Source: Oscillospiraceae bacterium (lineage in GTDB: Bacteria > Bacillota > Clostridia > Oscillospirales > CAG-272). From it: a DNA stretch of 64,000 bases. The translations under genes were made by a program, and so were the position numbers. The stretch lies in NCBI GenBank assembly GCA_015063795.1, contig SVTL01000008.1:27469-91468 (forward strand), read 5' to 3'. The notes beneath the pieces are model-generated. The model was not told the origin of the DNA, did no database searches, and was given only the letters and a program-made list of their open reading frames with translations. This document shows, piece by piece, positions 25,323-33,561 of the stretch (positions are counted from its first letter, which is position 1; each line of letters starts with the position of its first letter).

Positions 25323-27062
25323 TCACGCATCCTGCCCGTGCTCACGCGTTTTGCCCTCGCCGCGCCTGCTTGCCACAGCCGAGAGACGGCGGACGGTACA
25401 GCCCTCGCCCGCCCCGTCGTGCGTGAGTGTCACCTTTACACGGGAGATCCGCTTCATGGGCGTTCGCAGACGGCAATCGGTGGGCGCGCCGACCGAGGAG
25501 GGCTGACAGACCGATTCCCCGGTATGCGTACAGCTCCGCCCCGTCTCGCTGAGAAGAGAGACCGTCAGCCCCTTGCCCTCGCCGGGATCGAGCGTGAGAA
25601 AGATGCGGTGAAGATCCTTGAAGTCGATGGAATGGCCCAGATCCGAAAACTCACTCTCAAAGCGGGCGGTGACGGTGCGTCCGTTGTCGGTGTCCGCCTC
25701 CTCTGTGAAGCAGAAGACCGCTCCGTTCGGATCGGCAAAAGCGATCCCCGCGGGCAGTCGGCCGATGATGCGCGAGACGGAAAAAGCATCGAAGAGATAC
25801 CACACCTTCCGCTGGTATTGGTAGACCGCCGTCTTTTCCTCCCCGAAAAACAGGATCTCACAGCGGCGGCGGTCAACGGCTATGTGCGCATGCGGGAAAA
25901 AATCCCGCCCCAAACGGTCGGATACCGCCTCGGACAGCAGCGATACGTTGGGCACATCGGGATCGAGGGCGTTGTGCCAGCCGTATACACCGCTTGCATC
26001 GGCTCCGATCACCTCATTGCCCGCCAGAACGGGCGCAGTCAGAGCCATGTGCCCCACCTCATCGTTGAGCAGGGTGAGCGGATGGCGGTAACAGACCACC
26101 CCGCCGCGGATGCCGTCAAGCTCGGGGCAGGTGTAGCGTGTCTTGCCCTCGGTGAAGATCATCAGCTTGCCCATAAAAGGGCAGAGTCCGGTGACCGCGA
26201 TCTCGCCGAATCCCATCTGCGTCAGACCGTCGATGGGAAAGTAAAGCTCGCTCTCGCTTCCGCCGTGCGGCTCGGTGTGGCAGTAGCAGGCCGAATTGTC
26301 TCTGTGGCCGTACAGGTAGAGACGGCTGCCCCCTGCCCCGCCGTGAAAGACCACACCGCGCGTGAAGCGGCAGAGGTACGCCCTCCATCCGAAATCCTTC
26401 AGCGTATACTGCACCTCCAGGTACGACGCCGGACGCGGGCAGATGTCGCTGAGCGCAACGGCCATTCCGGATGCCGACTCGCCCACCGTATAGAAGCCCG
26501 AGGCCATGGTGATGCCGTCCACCAGCACCGCCTGTACCGACAGCACATCCCCCTGCAGGTGATAGACCGCGCTCTCGTTCGGCGCAAAGCGAAGTCTCAC
26601 GCGGTCGGTCAGCAGGTTGCGGCTCTCGCAAACGATCCCTTCGCCCGAGGGCTCCGCCTCCGCGGCCAGCAAGGGAACGTACCCCGCCACCTCGTACACA
26701 CCGCTGATGCCAACCGACAGCAGACGCTCGCCGTCCGCAACCAGCAATCGCTCGCCGAAGGGGATCATGGCGATCTCTCCCTCCGAGGTGGTCAGCGTGG
26801 TCACCATCGTCAGCACGCCGTTCGTAAAGCGGTAGAGCGCGCCTCCCATGCAGGCGTAAAGACCGCGGATCACCTCCGCATCCACATACGCCACCCCTCG
26901 CAGCGGAGCGCCGAATTCGCAGAACAGCGTCATGCCGTCCCTCTTCTTCAGCCTGCCGTCGGGCGTCACCCGGAAGTTCATCTGCTCGCCTGCCCCCTTC
27001 CCCAGCCCGGCGGCCAGGTCAAAGTCGTATACATAGGCCGGCGGCCTTTTTGCATTGGACAT
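25323..27062 (-). CDS. Phage structural protein, possibly tail-hub / head-closure (gp10-like)
   Basis: 579 aa, preceded by GGAAAGGAGTTTGAAAGGATAT. Beta-rich throughout with recurring blade-like motifs (GVAYVDAEVIRGLYACMGG, GEIAMIPFGERLLVADGERL, VIGADASGVYGWHN), which suggests a beta-propeller or beta-barrel structural protein. In P22-like phages a propeller-like hub (gp10) plugs the portal, and this gene lies next to the portal gene. It could instead be a receptor-binding or capsid decoration protein. The C-terminal 90 residues form a further beta domain (SLLSETGRSC...). Family not recognised with certainty. Confidence 0.55.
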   Translation of the reverse strand: MSNAKRPPAYVYDFDLAAGLGKGAGEQMNFRVTPDGRLKKRDGMTLFCEFGAPLRGVAYVDAEVIRGLYACMGGALYRFTNGVLTMVTTLTTSEGEIAMIPFGERLLVADGERLLSVGISGVYEVAGYVPLLAAEAEPSGEGIVCESRNLLTDRVRLRFAPNESAVYHLQGDVLSVQAVLVDGITMASGFYTVGESASGMAVALSDICPRPASYLEVQYTLKDFGWRAYLCRFTRGVVFHGGAGGSRLYLYGHRDNSACYCHTEPHGGSESELYFPIDGLTQMGFGEIAVTGLCPFMGKLMIFTEGKTRYTCPELDGIRGGVVCYRHPLTLLNDEVGHMALTAPVLAGNEVIGADASGVYGWHNALDPDVPNVSLLSEAVSDRLGRDFFPHAHIAVDRRRCEILFFGEEKTAVYQYQRKVWYLFDAFSVSRIIGRLPAGIAFADPNGAVFCFTEEADTDNGRTVTARFESEFSDLGHSIDFKDLHRIFLTLDPGEGKGLTVSLLSETGRSCTHTGESVCQPSSVGAPTDCRLRTPMKRISRVKVTLTHDGAGEGCTVRRLSAVASRRGEGKTREHGQDA

Positions 27063-27086
27063 ATCCTTTCAAACTCCTTTCCTTAC

Positions 27087-27464
27087 TCAAGGTCCGATCG
27101 CCCTCTGTCCGGCGCAAAGCATCGAACCTTTTCTCATGTCAAGATGCGGCAGATCCGCATGCGCATCTCTCGCCTTCGCCCCGCTCATCGCCGTACCTGC
27201 GCCCCACCGCTCCCCCGCCAAGGTCCCGTCGGCGCAGGCCGTCGGGACGTCCCCCTTCGCCGCGCATCGCACAAAAAAGCGCAAGCCGCAAGCCATCGCG
27301 CCGTCACGCAAGCCCACGCAAGCCCGCACACCATCGGCGAAGGGCACCGCCGCCATTCTCTCCGCAAGCAAGCTCGCTCCGATGTTCCGCGGCGGTCTTG
27401 GCGGGGGAGCAGCAAGCGAATCACCGCCCGCTTCGGGAGGATCAGTAACGGGCGAAGGCGGCAA
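27087..27464 (-). CDS. Doubtful small ORF between TerL and hub-like gene
   Basis: This frame (TTG start, 125 aa) covers the 379-base gap between the terminase stop and the next gene and ends 24 bases before it. It overlaps the TerL stop by 23 bases. An internal ATG (MAAVPFADGV) has GGAG three bases away, which is too close to be convincing. The product is Ala/Arg/Gly-rich with no recognisable domain, and may be no more than a GC-driven frame. If it is not coding, the gap holds nothing else that I can identify. Confidence 0.25.
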   Translation of the reverse strand: MPPSPVTDPPEAGGDSLAAPPPRPPRNIGASLLAERMAAVPFADGVRACVGLRDGAMACGLRFFVRCAAKGDVPTACADGTLAGERWGAGTAMSGAKARDAHADLPHLDMRKGSMLCAGQRAIGP

Positions 27465-28776
27465 AGCTGCTCTCCTTTTTCATAAAAGAGAAATCCTCGC
27501 GCTCAAGGGCGGCGGGCGGGCAGGCGCGGGACATCAGCGCATAGCGCAGCGCCTCGGGCGCGTGGGTGATGGCGTGGGGCTCATCGGACGCATCCTCGGG
27601 ACGCCTGCGGTCGAAGGTCAGCAGGGGCAGACAGCGGATCAGCTCGGAGCAGGTGGAAAACATCTGCAATCTCGCCGTCCCCCCCTCCTGCACCTTCAGA
27701 TACTCGCGCACCACACGCCAGCCGTCGATGCGGCGGTTGTCGGCGCGGATGAGGGGCGGGATCGCGGCGGCAGACTGCATGATCTCCACGCCGGAATAGC
27801 CGCTCTCCTGCCTGCGTGACCACAGATCGGGGGACGCGGCGGCGTATTCGACACCCTCCCCCTCGCACAGACGCTCCAGCTCGCCCGCCGCCTGGGAGAG
27901 CGTCAGTCCCGAACGGCAGAATTCGCCGTACACCGTGCAGCGCCCCTCGAAATCCACCGCCAGAAGCAGGGCGGCAAAGCAATCGAAGCCGTAGTCAAAG
28001 GCGGCAAAACGCTTCCACTCGGGCGGGATCGCAAAGGGCTCGCACACATGAACATCCCGGGAAAACTCGCGGAAATACTGCCCCTCGAACAGATCCCAGC
28101 GCCCGTACAGCCAGGCCTGCTTCATCTCGTTCGGCAGGCTCTCCAGCTGCCTGACATACTCGGGATCCTTCTCTAAGAGCACATCGTTGTCATACACGGT
28201 GGCGGGGATGAACTCATAATCGCTCCCCCTCTCGCCCTCGCGGTACTGCCGATCGAGAAACAGCCGCTTCACCCAGCCATGCCCCACACCGCCGGGGTTG
28301 CAGGTGAGGTACATCCGCTTGGGGAAGCCGTTGGCACCGCGGACGCAGGCCTTCAGCGTGTTGAATTGGTATTCGGTCAGCTGGGTGGCCTCGTCGATGG
28401 CGATGATGTCATACTCCTGCCCCTGATACTGCAGCACATCGCTCTCGCTGTTGCAATAGCCCAGCTTCAGACGGCTGCCGTTGGGGAAGGTGAAGCACTT
28501 GGCCGCCTCGCTGTAACGGGCATACCCCTCCAGCTCACTGCGCATGGGGAGGATGTGGTTTTCGCGCAGCTCGGGGAAGGTGCGGCGGACGATCAGACAG
28601 CGAAGCCCGGCATAGCGGCAGGCCATCAGGATCAGCTTGCGGCGCAGGGCCCAGGATTTGCCGCCGCCCCGCGAGCCGCCGTAGGCAATGTACTTCTTGC
28701 GCGAGGCGAAAAAACGCTTTTGCTTTTCGTTGGGCGTTCCGCCCAGCACCAGCTTACGCCCCGTCCTCATAGGCAT
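27442..28776 (-). CDS. Phage terminase large subunit (TerL)
   Basis: 444 aa, the usual length. The N-terminal packaging ATPase has Walker A GGSRGGGKSWA (about residues 33-43), Walker B DIIAIDEATQL and the coupling motif LTCNPGG. The C-terminal nuclease is RNase H-like, beginning AAFDYGFDCFA, with later acidic residues expected in AASPDLWS and the DEPHAITHAPEA segment. It pumps genome DNA through the portal and cuts it. The start overlaps the preceding small gene by 23 bases, which indicates translational coupling. The gene appears intact. Confidence 0.93.
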   Translation of the reverse strand: MPMRTGRKLVLGGTPNEKQKRFFASRKKYIAYGGSRGGGKSWALRRKLILMACRYAGLRCLIVRRTFPELRENHILPMRSELEGYARYSEAAKCFTFPNGSRLKLGYCNSESDVLQYQGQEYDIIAIDEATQLTEYQFNTLKACVRGANGFPKRMYLTCNPGGVGHGWVKRLFLDRQYREGERGSDYEFIPATVYDNDVLLEKDPEYVRQLESLPNEMKQAWLYGRWDLFEGQYFREFSRDVHVCEPFAIPPEWKRFAAFDYGFDCFAALLLAVDFEGRCTVYGEFCRSGLTLSQAAGELERLCEGEGVEYAAASPDLWSRRQESGYSGVEIMQSAAAIPPLIRADNRRIDGWRVVREYLKVQEGGTARLQMFSTCSELIRCLPLLTFDRRRPEDASDEPHAITHAPEALRYALMSRACPPAALEREDFSFMKKESSFAAFARY

Positions 28777-29128
28777 CGTGTCCGCACACCACCGTCAGCC
28801 CGTCGGACTCCTCGCCGCCCTCGGCCAGCCCCTGCAGGTAGGCGATGCTCTGCGCGCTGTTGCCCGACTTGGTGTTCACCGCCTCGTCGAGGAAAGTGGA
28901 CAGAGCCAGATCGTAGCCGCGGGGGTAGGCAAGGCGCAAAGCGGCAAATTCGGCGCGGGTGATGCGGCAATAGCGGCAGAAGCCGGCGGCATTGGCCAGT
29001 CTGGCGCGGCCGTTCTCCGAGCAGAAGGCCGCATATTCCTCCACCTTCCGCATGAACTGCTTTTCCGAGCGGAAGCGGATGCAAAGCGTCTCCTCCCCCG
29101 TTCCCTGCTCTTTTTTTCTCCTTGCGAT
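28754..29128 (-). CDS. Putative terminase small subunit with apparent ATC start
   Basis: The track reports a 99-aa frame from ATG 29053, which has no good ribosome binding site. The same frame stays open to 29128, where the codon ATC, followed by GCAAGGAGAAAAAAA, lies eight bases after a perfect AAAGGAGG. This gives (M)ARRKKEQGTGEETLCIRF..., 124 aa, with a basic N-terminus suited to DNA binding. A helical core follows (FCRYCRITRAEFAALRLAYP, STFLDEAVNTKSGN). It precedes and overlaps TerL, the normal TerS position. The start is either a rare AUC codon or a mutated ATG. Confidence 0.65.
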   Translation of the reverse strand: MARRKKEQGTGEETLCIRFRSEKQFMRKVEEYAAFCSENGRARLANAAGFCRYCRITRAEFAALRLAYPRGYDLALSTFLDEAVNTKSGNSAQSIAYLQGLAEGGEESDGLTVVCGHDAYEDGA

Positions 29129-29157
29129 GGCAGATCCCTCCTTTCGTCAAACAAATT

Positions 29158-29173
29158 AAGAACATATGTTCTT
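29158..29173. promoter_or_regulatory. LexA (SOS) box upstream of the virion cassette
   Basis: AAGAACATATGTTCTT is a perfect 16-base palindrome containing GAAC-N4-GTTC, the Firmicute LexA/DinR operator core (consensus CGAACN4GTTCG). It lies 30 bases upstream of the TerS start, where a repressor would block transcription of the cassette. Confidence 0.75.
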
Positions 29174-29284
29174 CTTTTTTTCGAAGCGGCAAGCGCTGAA
29201 CGCCACCGCTTTTGTTTTGCAGGCAGATTGTACCACAAAGCCGACAAAAAAACAGTACCGCAAGGTACCGTTTTGTCCGCTCTG

Positions 29285-29508
29285 AGGACGTGATATGCCT
29301 CACTTCGTTCGGCGTGATCTGTTTGCTTTGCAAACGTGATCTGTTCGGCTCCGCCGAATGTGATATACCGCTTCGCGGTGTTGAACGCCCGCTGCGCGGG
29401 CATGAATTGAACTTCGTTCATGAATTGTCCGCTCGGGACATGAATTGAAATCTTCGATTTCATGAATTGCGCCACGGGCGCGTGAATTGGCGCTTCGCAA
29501 GCAAAAAA
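29285..29508. repeat. Linker-hairpin array
   Basis: Hairpins GTTTGCTTTGCAAAC, TTCGGCTCCGCCGAA, ACCGCTTCGCGGT, GAACTTCGTTC, GAAATCTTCGATTTC and GCGCCACGGGCGC, linked by GTGATAT or CATGAATTG, i.e. the opposite orientation of the usual linkers. It occupies the space between the LexA box and the nitrilase gene. Confidence 0.85.
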
Positions 29509-29577
29509 AGGGCGGCAAAGCCGCCCGCGAAAAAATCTTTTAACCATCGGACGCCGCCAAAAAAGCGTCCTTTTTTA
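29508..29577. terminator. Pair of terminator hairpins after the nitrilase-family gene
   Basis: Minus strand: GGGCGGCTTTGCCGCCC followed by TTTTTTT ends the hydrolase transcript. A second stem GGACGC/GCGTCC with TTTTTT on the plus strand (29549-29577) abuts the stop codon and would stop plus-strand transcription. Confidence 0.75.
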
Positions 29578-30390
29578 TTTGCGCTTCAGCTCGTACAGAT
29601 CCTCTCTCCGCGCCGACAGGATGGGCAGCTGACGGCGGATGGACGCCACATAGTCGAAATCGGGCTCAAAAAACAGGATCTCCTCGCCCGCGTCCGCACG
29701 GCAGAGCACCCGTCCCCAGGGATCGCAGGCGATGCTGTTCCCATACGCCACATACGACGCGCTCTCGTCCCGCGCCGCCGACACCCCCACAGTGTACAGC
29801 TGGCTGTCCACCGCTCTCTGACGGAAGAGCAGCTCCCAATGGGCAGGGCCGGTGGTCATGTTGAACGCCGCCGGCACGATCACCGCCTGCGCTCCCTCCA
29901 GCGCCATCAGGCGGAAGATCTCCTGAAAGCGGATGTCAAAGCAGATGCAGAGCCCGAAGCGGCCGAAGGGCGTGTCAAACAACGTCAGGCTCCCGCCGGG
30001 GGAAAAGGTGTCGGATTCGCAGAAGCGCTGTCCGCCCTCCACGTTGATGTCAAACAGATGCACCTTGCGGTGCCGCGCGATCTCGCTCCCGTCGGGCGCA
30101 AAGACAAAGGAGGTGTTGTACAGCCTGCCGCCGTCGGATTCTGGCATCGAACCGCCCACCACATACAGTCGGTTTTCACGCGCCGCCCCGGCAAGCGCTT
30201 CATACACAAAGCCGCCCTTGGGCTCGGCGTTCGCAGCAAAGGCCGCATTTTCATAAGCGCAGCAGAACATCTCGGGCAGAACGACCATATCCGCGCCCTC
30301 CGTCCCTGCCCGCGCGATCAACTCGCACGCATGAGAAACATTCGCTCTCTTGTCCGCCGTCACGCTCATCTGGATCAATGCCATCTTCAT
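29575..30390 (-). CDS. Carbon-nitrogen hydrolase (nitrilase superfamily, omega-amidase type)
   Basis: 271 aa. The catalytic triad is complete: Glu40 in VVLPEMF, Lys109 in RHRKVHLFD and Cys150 in CICFDIRFQE. The KVHLFD and DIRFQE signatures are those of Nit2/omega-amidase-like members, which hydrolyse alpha-ketoglutaramate or similar amides in the cytoplasm; the exact substrate is not certain. AGGAGGCGGTAAG precedes ATG, and a consensus promoter lies upstream. The gene is monocistronic between a divergent promoter pair and terminators. Confidence 0.9.
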   Translation of the reverse strand: MKMALIQMSVTADKRANVSHACELIARAGTEGADMVVLPEMFCCAYENAAFAANAEPKGGFVYEALAGAARENRLYVVGGSMPESDGGRLYNTSFVFAPDGSEIARHRKVHLFDINVEGGQRFCESDTFSPGGSLTLFDTPFGRFGLCICFDIRFQEIFRLMALEGAQAVIVPAAFNMTTGPAHWELLFRQRAVDSQLYTVGVSAARDESASYVAYGNSIACDPWGRVLCRADAGEEILFFEPDFDYVASIRRQLPILSARREDLYELKRK

Positions 30391-30425
30391 CTTACCGCCT
30401 CCTGTTTTGTCTTCTCTTCCCCTCC

Positions 30426-30454
30426 AGTTTACAGGAAAAAGCCGCCGCTGTCAA
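30426..30454 (-). promoter_or_regulatory. Promoter of the nitrilase-family gene
   Basis: Minus strand TTGACA, 17 bases, TAAACT, about 35 bases from the start codon. Confidence 0.82.
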
Positions 30455-30519
30455 GAGCAAATGCCGCAGGGCCAACCTTGCCGTTACGAGAAAGTTTTTG
30501 GCTTTCCGTCCTTACCCCC

Positions 30520-30548
30520 TTGATTTTCTGCTCCGACTGTGATAGAAT
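30520..30548 (+). promoter_or_regulatory. Promoter of the 178-aa lipoprotein gene
   Basis: TTGATT, 17 bases, TAGAAT, 45 bases before the start codon, with AAAGGATATAGAAAAAC as ribosome binding region. Confidence 0.8.
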
Positions 30549-30593
30549 AGAAAGAGATACCCATCCGAACTCAAAGAAAGGATATAGAAAAAC

Positions 30594-31130
30594 ATGAAAA
30601 AAGTATTTCTTCTGCTTCTCGCGCTCATTCTTTGCCTGTCGGTAACCGCCTGCAACGGCGACGGCGAACAGGCCGAATCCACCGAGCCTGTTGAAAAGAC
30701 CACCGCCCCCGGCAAGGTGGAAAGCGACACCTATTCCAATGACTACATCTCCTTCAAGGTTCCCGCAGGCTACACCGCCGCCGTCGAGGAGGGCAGCGAC
30801 ATCATCTCGCCCGCCACACCCAACGGCGACAGCATCAGCGTTCTCTTCTCCAACAAGGACGGCTCCTTTGACCAGCTGACCAAGGAGGGCTTTGAGACCG
30901 AGCTGAAGACCATCGATCCTAACATCGCGCTTCAGAACTACACCGCCGAAAAAATTGACGGCGTTGACAGCGTCCACTTCTCTTACACCGTCAACCTCGA
31001 TCCCATCAAGATCAACATCACCCAGATCATCCTCAACACCGAGCCCAACCTGACCATCACCGTCACCGACTTCACCGGCACCAGCACCGCCGATTTCGCT
31101 GCGCTGCTCTCGTCCATCGACGTCAAGTGA
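30594..31130 (+). CDS. Lipoprotein, 178 aa
   Basis: MKKVFLLLLALILCLSVTAC is a type II signal peptide with lipobox SVTAC; the mature protein starts at Cys20 and is membrane-anchored outside the cell. A 25-residue acidic/Thr-rich linker leads to a single beta-rich domain (SNDYISFKVPAGYTAAVEEG...), resembling the PsbP/DUF-type lipoprotein domains of Gram-positives that carry a 'F.vP..Y' strand. Function unknown. The 3' end of the gene (SGTSTADFAALLSSIDVK region) is duplicated downstream as non-coding copies at about 31171 and 31608. Confidence 0.85.
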   Translation: MKKVFLLLLALILCLSVTACNGDGEQAESTEPVEKTTAPGKVESDTYSNDYISFKVPAGYTAAVEEGSDIISPATPNGDSISVLFSNKDGSFDQLTKEGFETELKTIDPNIALQNYTAEKIDGVDSVHFSYTVNLDPIKINITQIILNTEPNLTITVTDFTGTSTADFAALLSSIDVK

Positions 31131-31720
31131 GTTTTCTGTTATACCCCGCCTTCGGCGGGGTTTTCTTTTGCTCCGGCACCAGCACCGCCGATTTCGCCGC
31201 GCCGATCTCATCCATCGACGTCAAGTGCGATTGTCTTTCCCCGCCTCCGGCGGGTTTTCGCGTTGGCGAAGCCAACATATCACACCGCGAAGCGGTATAT
31301 CACATTCGGCAAAGCCGAATATATCACGTTTGCGAAGCAAACACACCTCCCCGCCTCCGGCGGGGTTTTCGCGTCGGCGGAGCCGACATATCACGTTGGC
31401 GAAGCCAACATATCACACCGCGAAGCGGTATATCACATTCGGCGAAGCCGAATATATCACGTTTGCGAAGCAAACACACTAAGGACGGGCGCATCCGGCA
31501 AACAGTGTCCGCTCATTCAGCGGCGCCCTGCTGAGCGAAACCCGCTTTGCGGACATGAAAACCCGTAGGGCGGGGGTTTACTCCCGCCGTTTTCAAGCGA
31601 AAAGATTGCACCGGTACCGCCGATTTTGCCGCGCCGGGCTCGTTCCGCAACGGCAGGTGAGATCATCCCCATTTCTCCCCCTTGAAACGCTGTGTTCGCC
31701 GTTCGGCGAGCATTTTTTTG
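31131..31720. repeat. Complex repeat region with gene-end copies
   Basis: No gene in about 650 bases. A CCCCGCCTTCGGCGGGG-TTTT hairpin acts as terminator of the lipoprotein gene. Then follow a 56-base copy of that gene's 3' end (31171-31228) and two composite units. Each unit has a CCCCGCCTCCGGCGGGG hairpin and then GTTGGCGAAGCCAAC, ACCGCGAAGCGGT, ATTCGG-AAGCCGAAT and GTTTGCGAAGCAAAC with ATATCAC linkers. After these come the GGGCGGGGGTTTACTCCCGCC element and a second, degenerate gene-end copy (31608-31660). Confidence 0.85.
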
Positions 31721-31723
31721 CAC

Positions 31724-31757
31724 AAAAAATCCACCCGCGGTGAAACGGGTGGACTTT
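31724..31757 (-). terminator. Terminator of the symporter gene
   Basis: Minus strand: GTCCACCCG, loop, CGGGTGGA followed by TTTTTT, 27 bases after the stop codon. Confidence 0.9.
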
Positions 31758-31783
31758 TGCAAAACGTTTTTTCTTTCAGATCT

Positions 31784-33193
31784 TTATTTCAGATCCTTGT
31801 CTCCGCTCTTTTCCTTGGTGGCCTTGACCACGAGACCGGACAGAGCCGCAAGGGCGATGACGTTGGGCAGAACCATCAGGTAGTTGAACATATCGGTCAG
31901 CTCCCAAACGAGGTCGTTGGAGAGGATCGAGCCGAGGAAGACGAAGACGATGGCAATGATCTGGTACACGATGATCGACTTCTTGCCGAAGAGGTGCTCC
32001 ATGTTCACCTTGCCGAACATATTCCAGCTGAGAACGGTGGAGAAAGCGAAGAAGAAGAGGCAGATGGCAACGAGGATGCTGCCGAGGCCGTTGCCGAAGA
32101 CCATACCGAAGGCGGTCTGAGCCATGTTGGTCTTGGACAGAGCATCTGCCGCGCCGGTGGGATCGACAGACAGCGGGCCGTTGCCGGCATAAAGCGTGGA
32201 GATGACGATGAGAGCGGTCATGGTCAGAACGATGAAGGTATCGATGAACACACCGATCATCGCCACAACACCCTGGTCGTGAGCCTTCTCAACCTTGGCG
32301 AGCGCGTGGGCGTGGGGGGTCGAACCCATACCGGCCTCGTTGGAGAAGAGACCGCGCTTGGCACCCTGGCTGATGGCGGTCTTGAGCGCATAGCCGATGC
32401 CGCCGCCGATAAGGGCGTTGGGAACGAACGCATACTTGAAGATCATGCCGAAGGTCTCGGGGATGTAGGGAATGCGGACGACCAGAATGATCAGACCGAG
32501 GATCAGATAGAGCGAAGCCATAACGGGAACCAGCTTCTCGGTCACGGCAGCCAGACGCTGAATGCCGCCGAAGAAGATGAAGCCGGCGATGAGAGCCACG
32601 GCGATGCCGACAACCCAGGAGGGAATGCCGAAGGCGTTGGCGCAGGTCTCACCGATGGAGTTGGACTGCACCATGCAGCCGAAGAAGCCGAGGGCGAGGA
32701 TGCTGGCGATCGAGAAGAAGCCGGCAAGGAACTTACCGAACTTGCCCTTGAAGGCGGTGGTGATGTAATAAGCGGGGCCGCCGGCCACGTTGCCGTCCGC
32801 ATCGACCACACGGGTCTTCTGCGCGAGAACAGCCTCGGCGTAGATGGTGGCCATGCCGAAGAAGGCGATGACCCACATCCAGAAGATGGCGCCGGGACCG
32901 CCGATGAGGATGGCGCCGCAGGCACCGACGATGTTACCGGTACCGACCTGAGCGGCGATGGCGGTGGCGAGAGCCTGGAAGGAGCTGATGCCGCCCTTCT
33001 GCTTGCCGCCGCGGAGCGAGATGTTGCCGAACACTCTCTTCATGCCTTCGCCGAAGCAGCGAACCTGCACGAAACGGGTGCGGATGGTGAAGAAGAGACC
33101 GATACCGATCAACAGGAAGATCAAAACGTAGTCGGTCAGGTATCCGTTGATCGTCGCCACGATCTTGAGACAAGTATCCTGGAATGCTTGCAT
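31784..33193 (-). CDS. Sodium:amino acid (alanine/glycine) symporter, AgcS family
   Basis: 469 aa from ATG 33193 (AGGAGGACGTTTTCCC upstream); the track start lies inside the riboswitch leader. It is a polytopic membrane protein of about 11 helices with the family signature GTGNIVGACGAILIGGPGAIFWMW and NEAGMGSTPHAHA. It imports small neutral amino acids with Na+. The glycine riboswitch and attenuator in its leader point to glycine as the physiological substrate, more specific than the family name. The gene is monocistronic with its own consensus promoter and terminator. Confidence 0.94.
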   Translation of the reverse strand: MQAFQDTCLKIVATINGYLTDYVLIFLLIGIGLFFTIRTRFVQVRCFGEGMKRVFGNISLRGGKQKGGISSFQALATAIAAQVGTGNIVGACGAILIGGPGAIFWMWVIAFFGMATIYAEAVLAQKTRVVDADGNVAGGPAYYITTAFKGKFGKFLAGFFSIASILALGFFGCMVQSNSIGETCANAFGIPSWVVGIAVALIAGFIFFGGIQRLAAVTEKLVPVMASLYLILGLIILVVRIPYIPETFGMIFKYAFVPNALIGGGIGYALKTAISQGAKRGLFSNEAGMGSTPHAHALAKVEKAHDQGVVAMIGVFIDTFIVLTMTALIVISTLYAGNGPLSVDPTGAADALSKTNMAQTAFGMVFGNGLGSILVAICLFFFAFSTVLSWNMFGKVNMEHLFGKKSIIVYQIIAIVFVFLGSILSNDLVWELTDMFNYLMVLPNVIALAALSGLVVKATKEKSGDKDLK

Positions 33194-33231
33194 GGGAAAA
33201 CGTCCTCCTAAAAAATAAAATGTGAGAAATA

Positions 33232-33263
33232 AGAAAAGCTGCCGAAATACCTTCGACAGCTCT
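33232..33263 (-). terminator. Riboswitch expression-platform terminator
   Basis: Minus strand: AGCTGTCGAA / TTCGGCAGCT stem followed by TTTCTTATTT, between the glycine aptamer and the symporter start. It is the likely regulated attenuator. Confidence 0.8.
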
Positions 33264-33325
33264 GAAGAAAAAACTGCACAGACACGAAACCGCCTCAAAC
33301 CCGGGACTGAAAGAGGGCTTTCATG

Positions 33326-33425
33326 TGCTGCTCCGTCCTTTTGCCTGAGAGATTCGGCGGACCAAACCGCCTTGCACCTTCGGCACCCACTTAAGGGATT
33401 CTCCAGAGCTTCCTCCGCGCTTCAG
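33326..33425 (-). promoter_or_regulatory. Glycine riboswitch (gcvT type, single aptamer)
   Basis: On the minus strand GCCGAAGGTGCAA, CCGAATCTCTCAGGCAAAA and GGACGGAG are the conserved core elements of the glycine riboswitch, preceded by CTCTGGAGA. Only one complete core is seen. The following 60 bases could form the partial 'ghost' aptamer that accompanies single glycine riboswitches. Confidence 0.92.
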
Positions 33426-33465
33426 TTTCTTTCGATTCTGAGCGCCTCATCGGAATGTTTAGCAC

Positions 33466-33494
33466 AGCATACCACACTTTTCGTCCCCTGTCAA
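33466..33494 (-). promoter_or_regulatory. Promoter of the glycine-riboswitch transcript
   Basis: Minus strand TTGACA, 17 bases, TATGCT, about 40 bases upstream of the aptamer. Confidence 0.87.
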
Positions 33495-33561
33495 GGGGTT
33501 TTGACAAATTTGTGGAATATTTTTACCAAAAGAGCATCGCCGACACCCTTTGGCACCCGTT

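Noticed and set aside
28767-29333. 188-aa frame over TerS and the LexA box
   Set aside because: Starts inside a hairpin array and is out of frame with the TerS codons supported by the ribosome binding site and the TerL overlap.
31127-31568. Frames of 100-135 aa across hairpin arrays (also at 29212, 35206, 55217 and others)
   Set aside because: They translate repeat DNA (HITFGEAEYIT-type peptides) and have no initiation signals.
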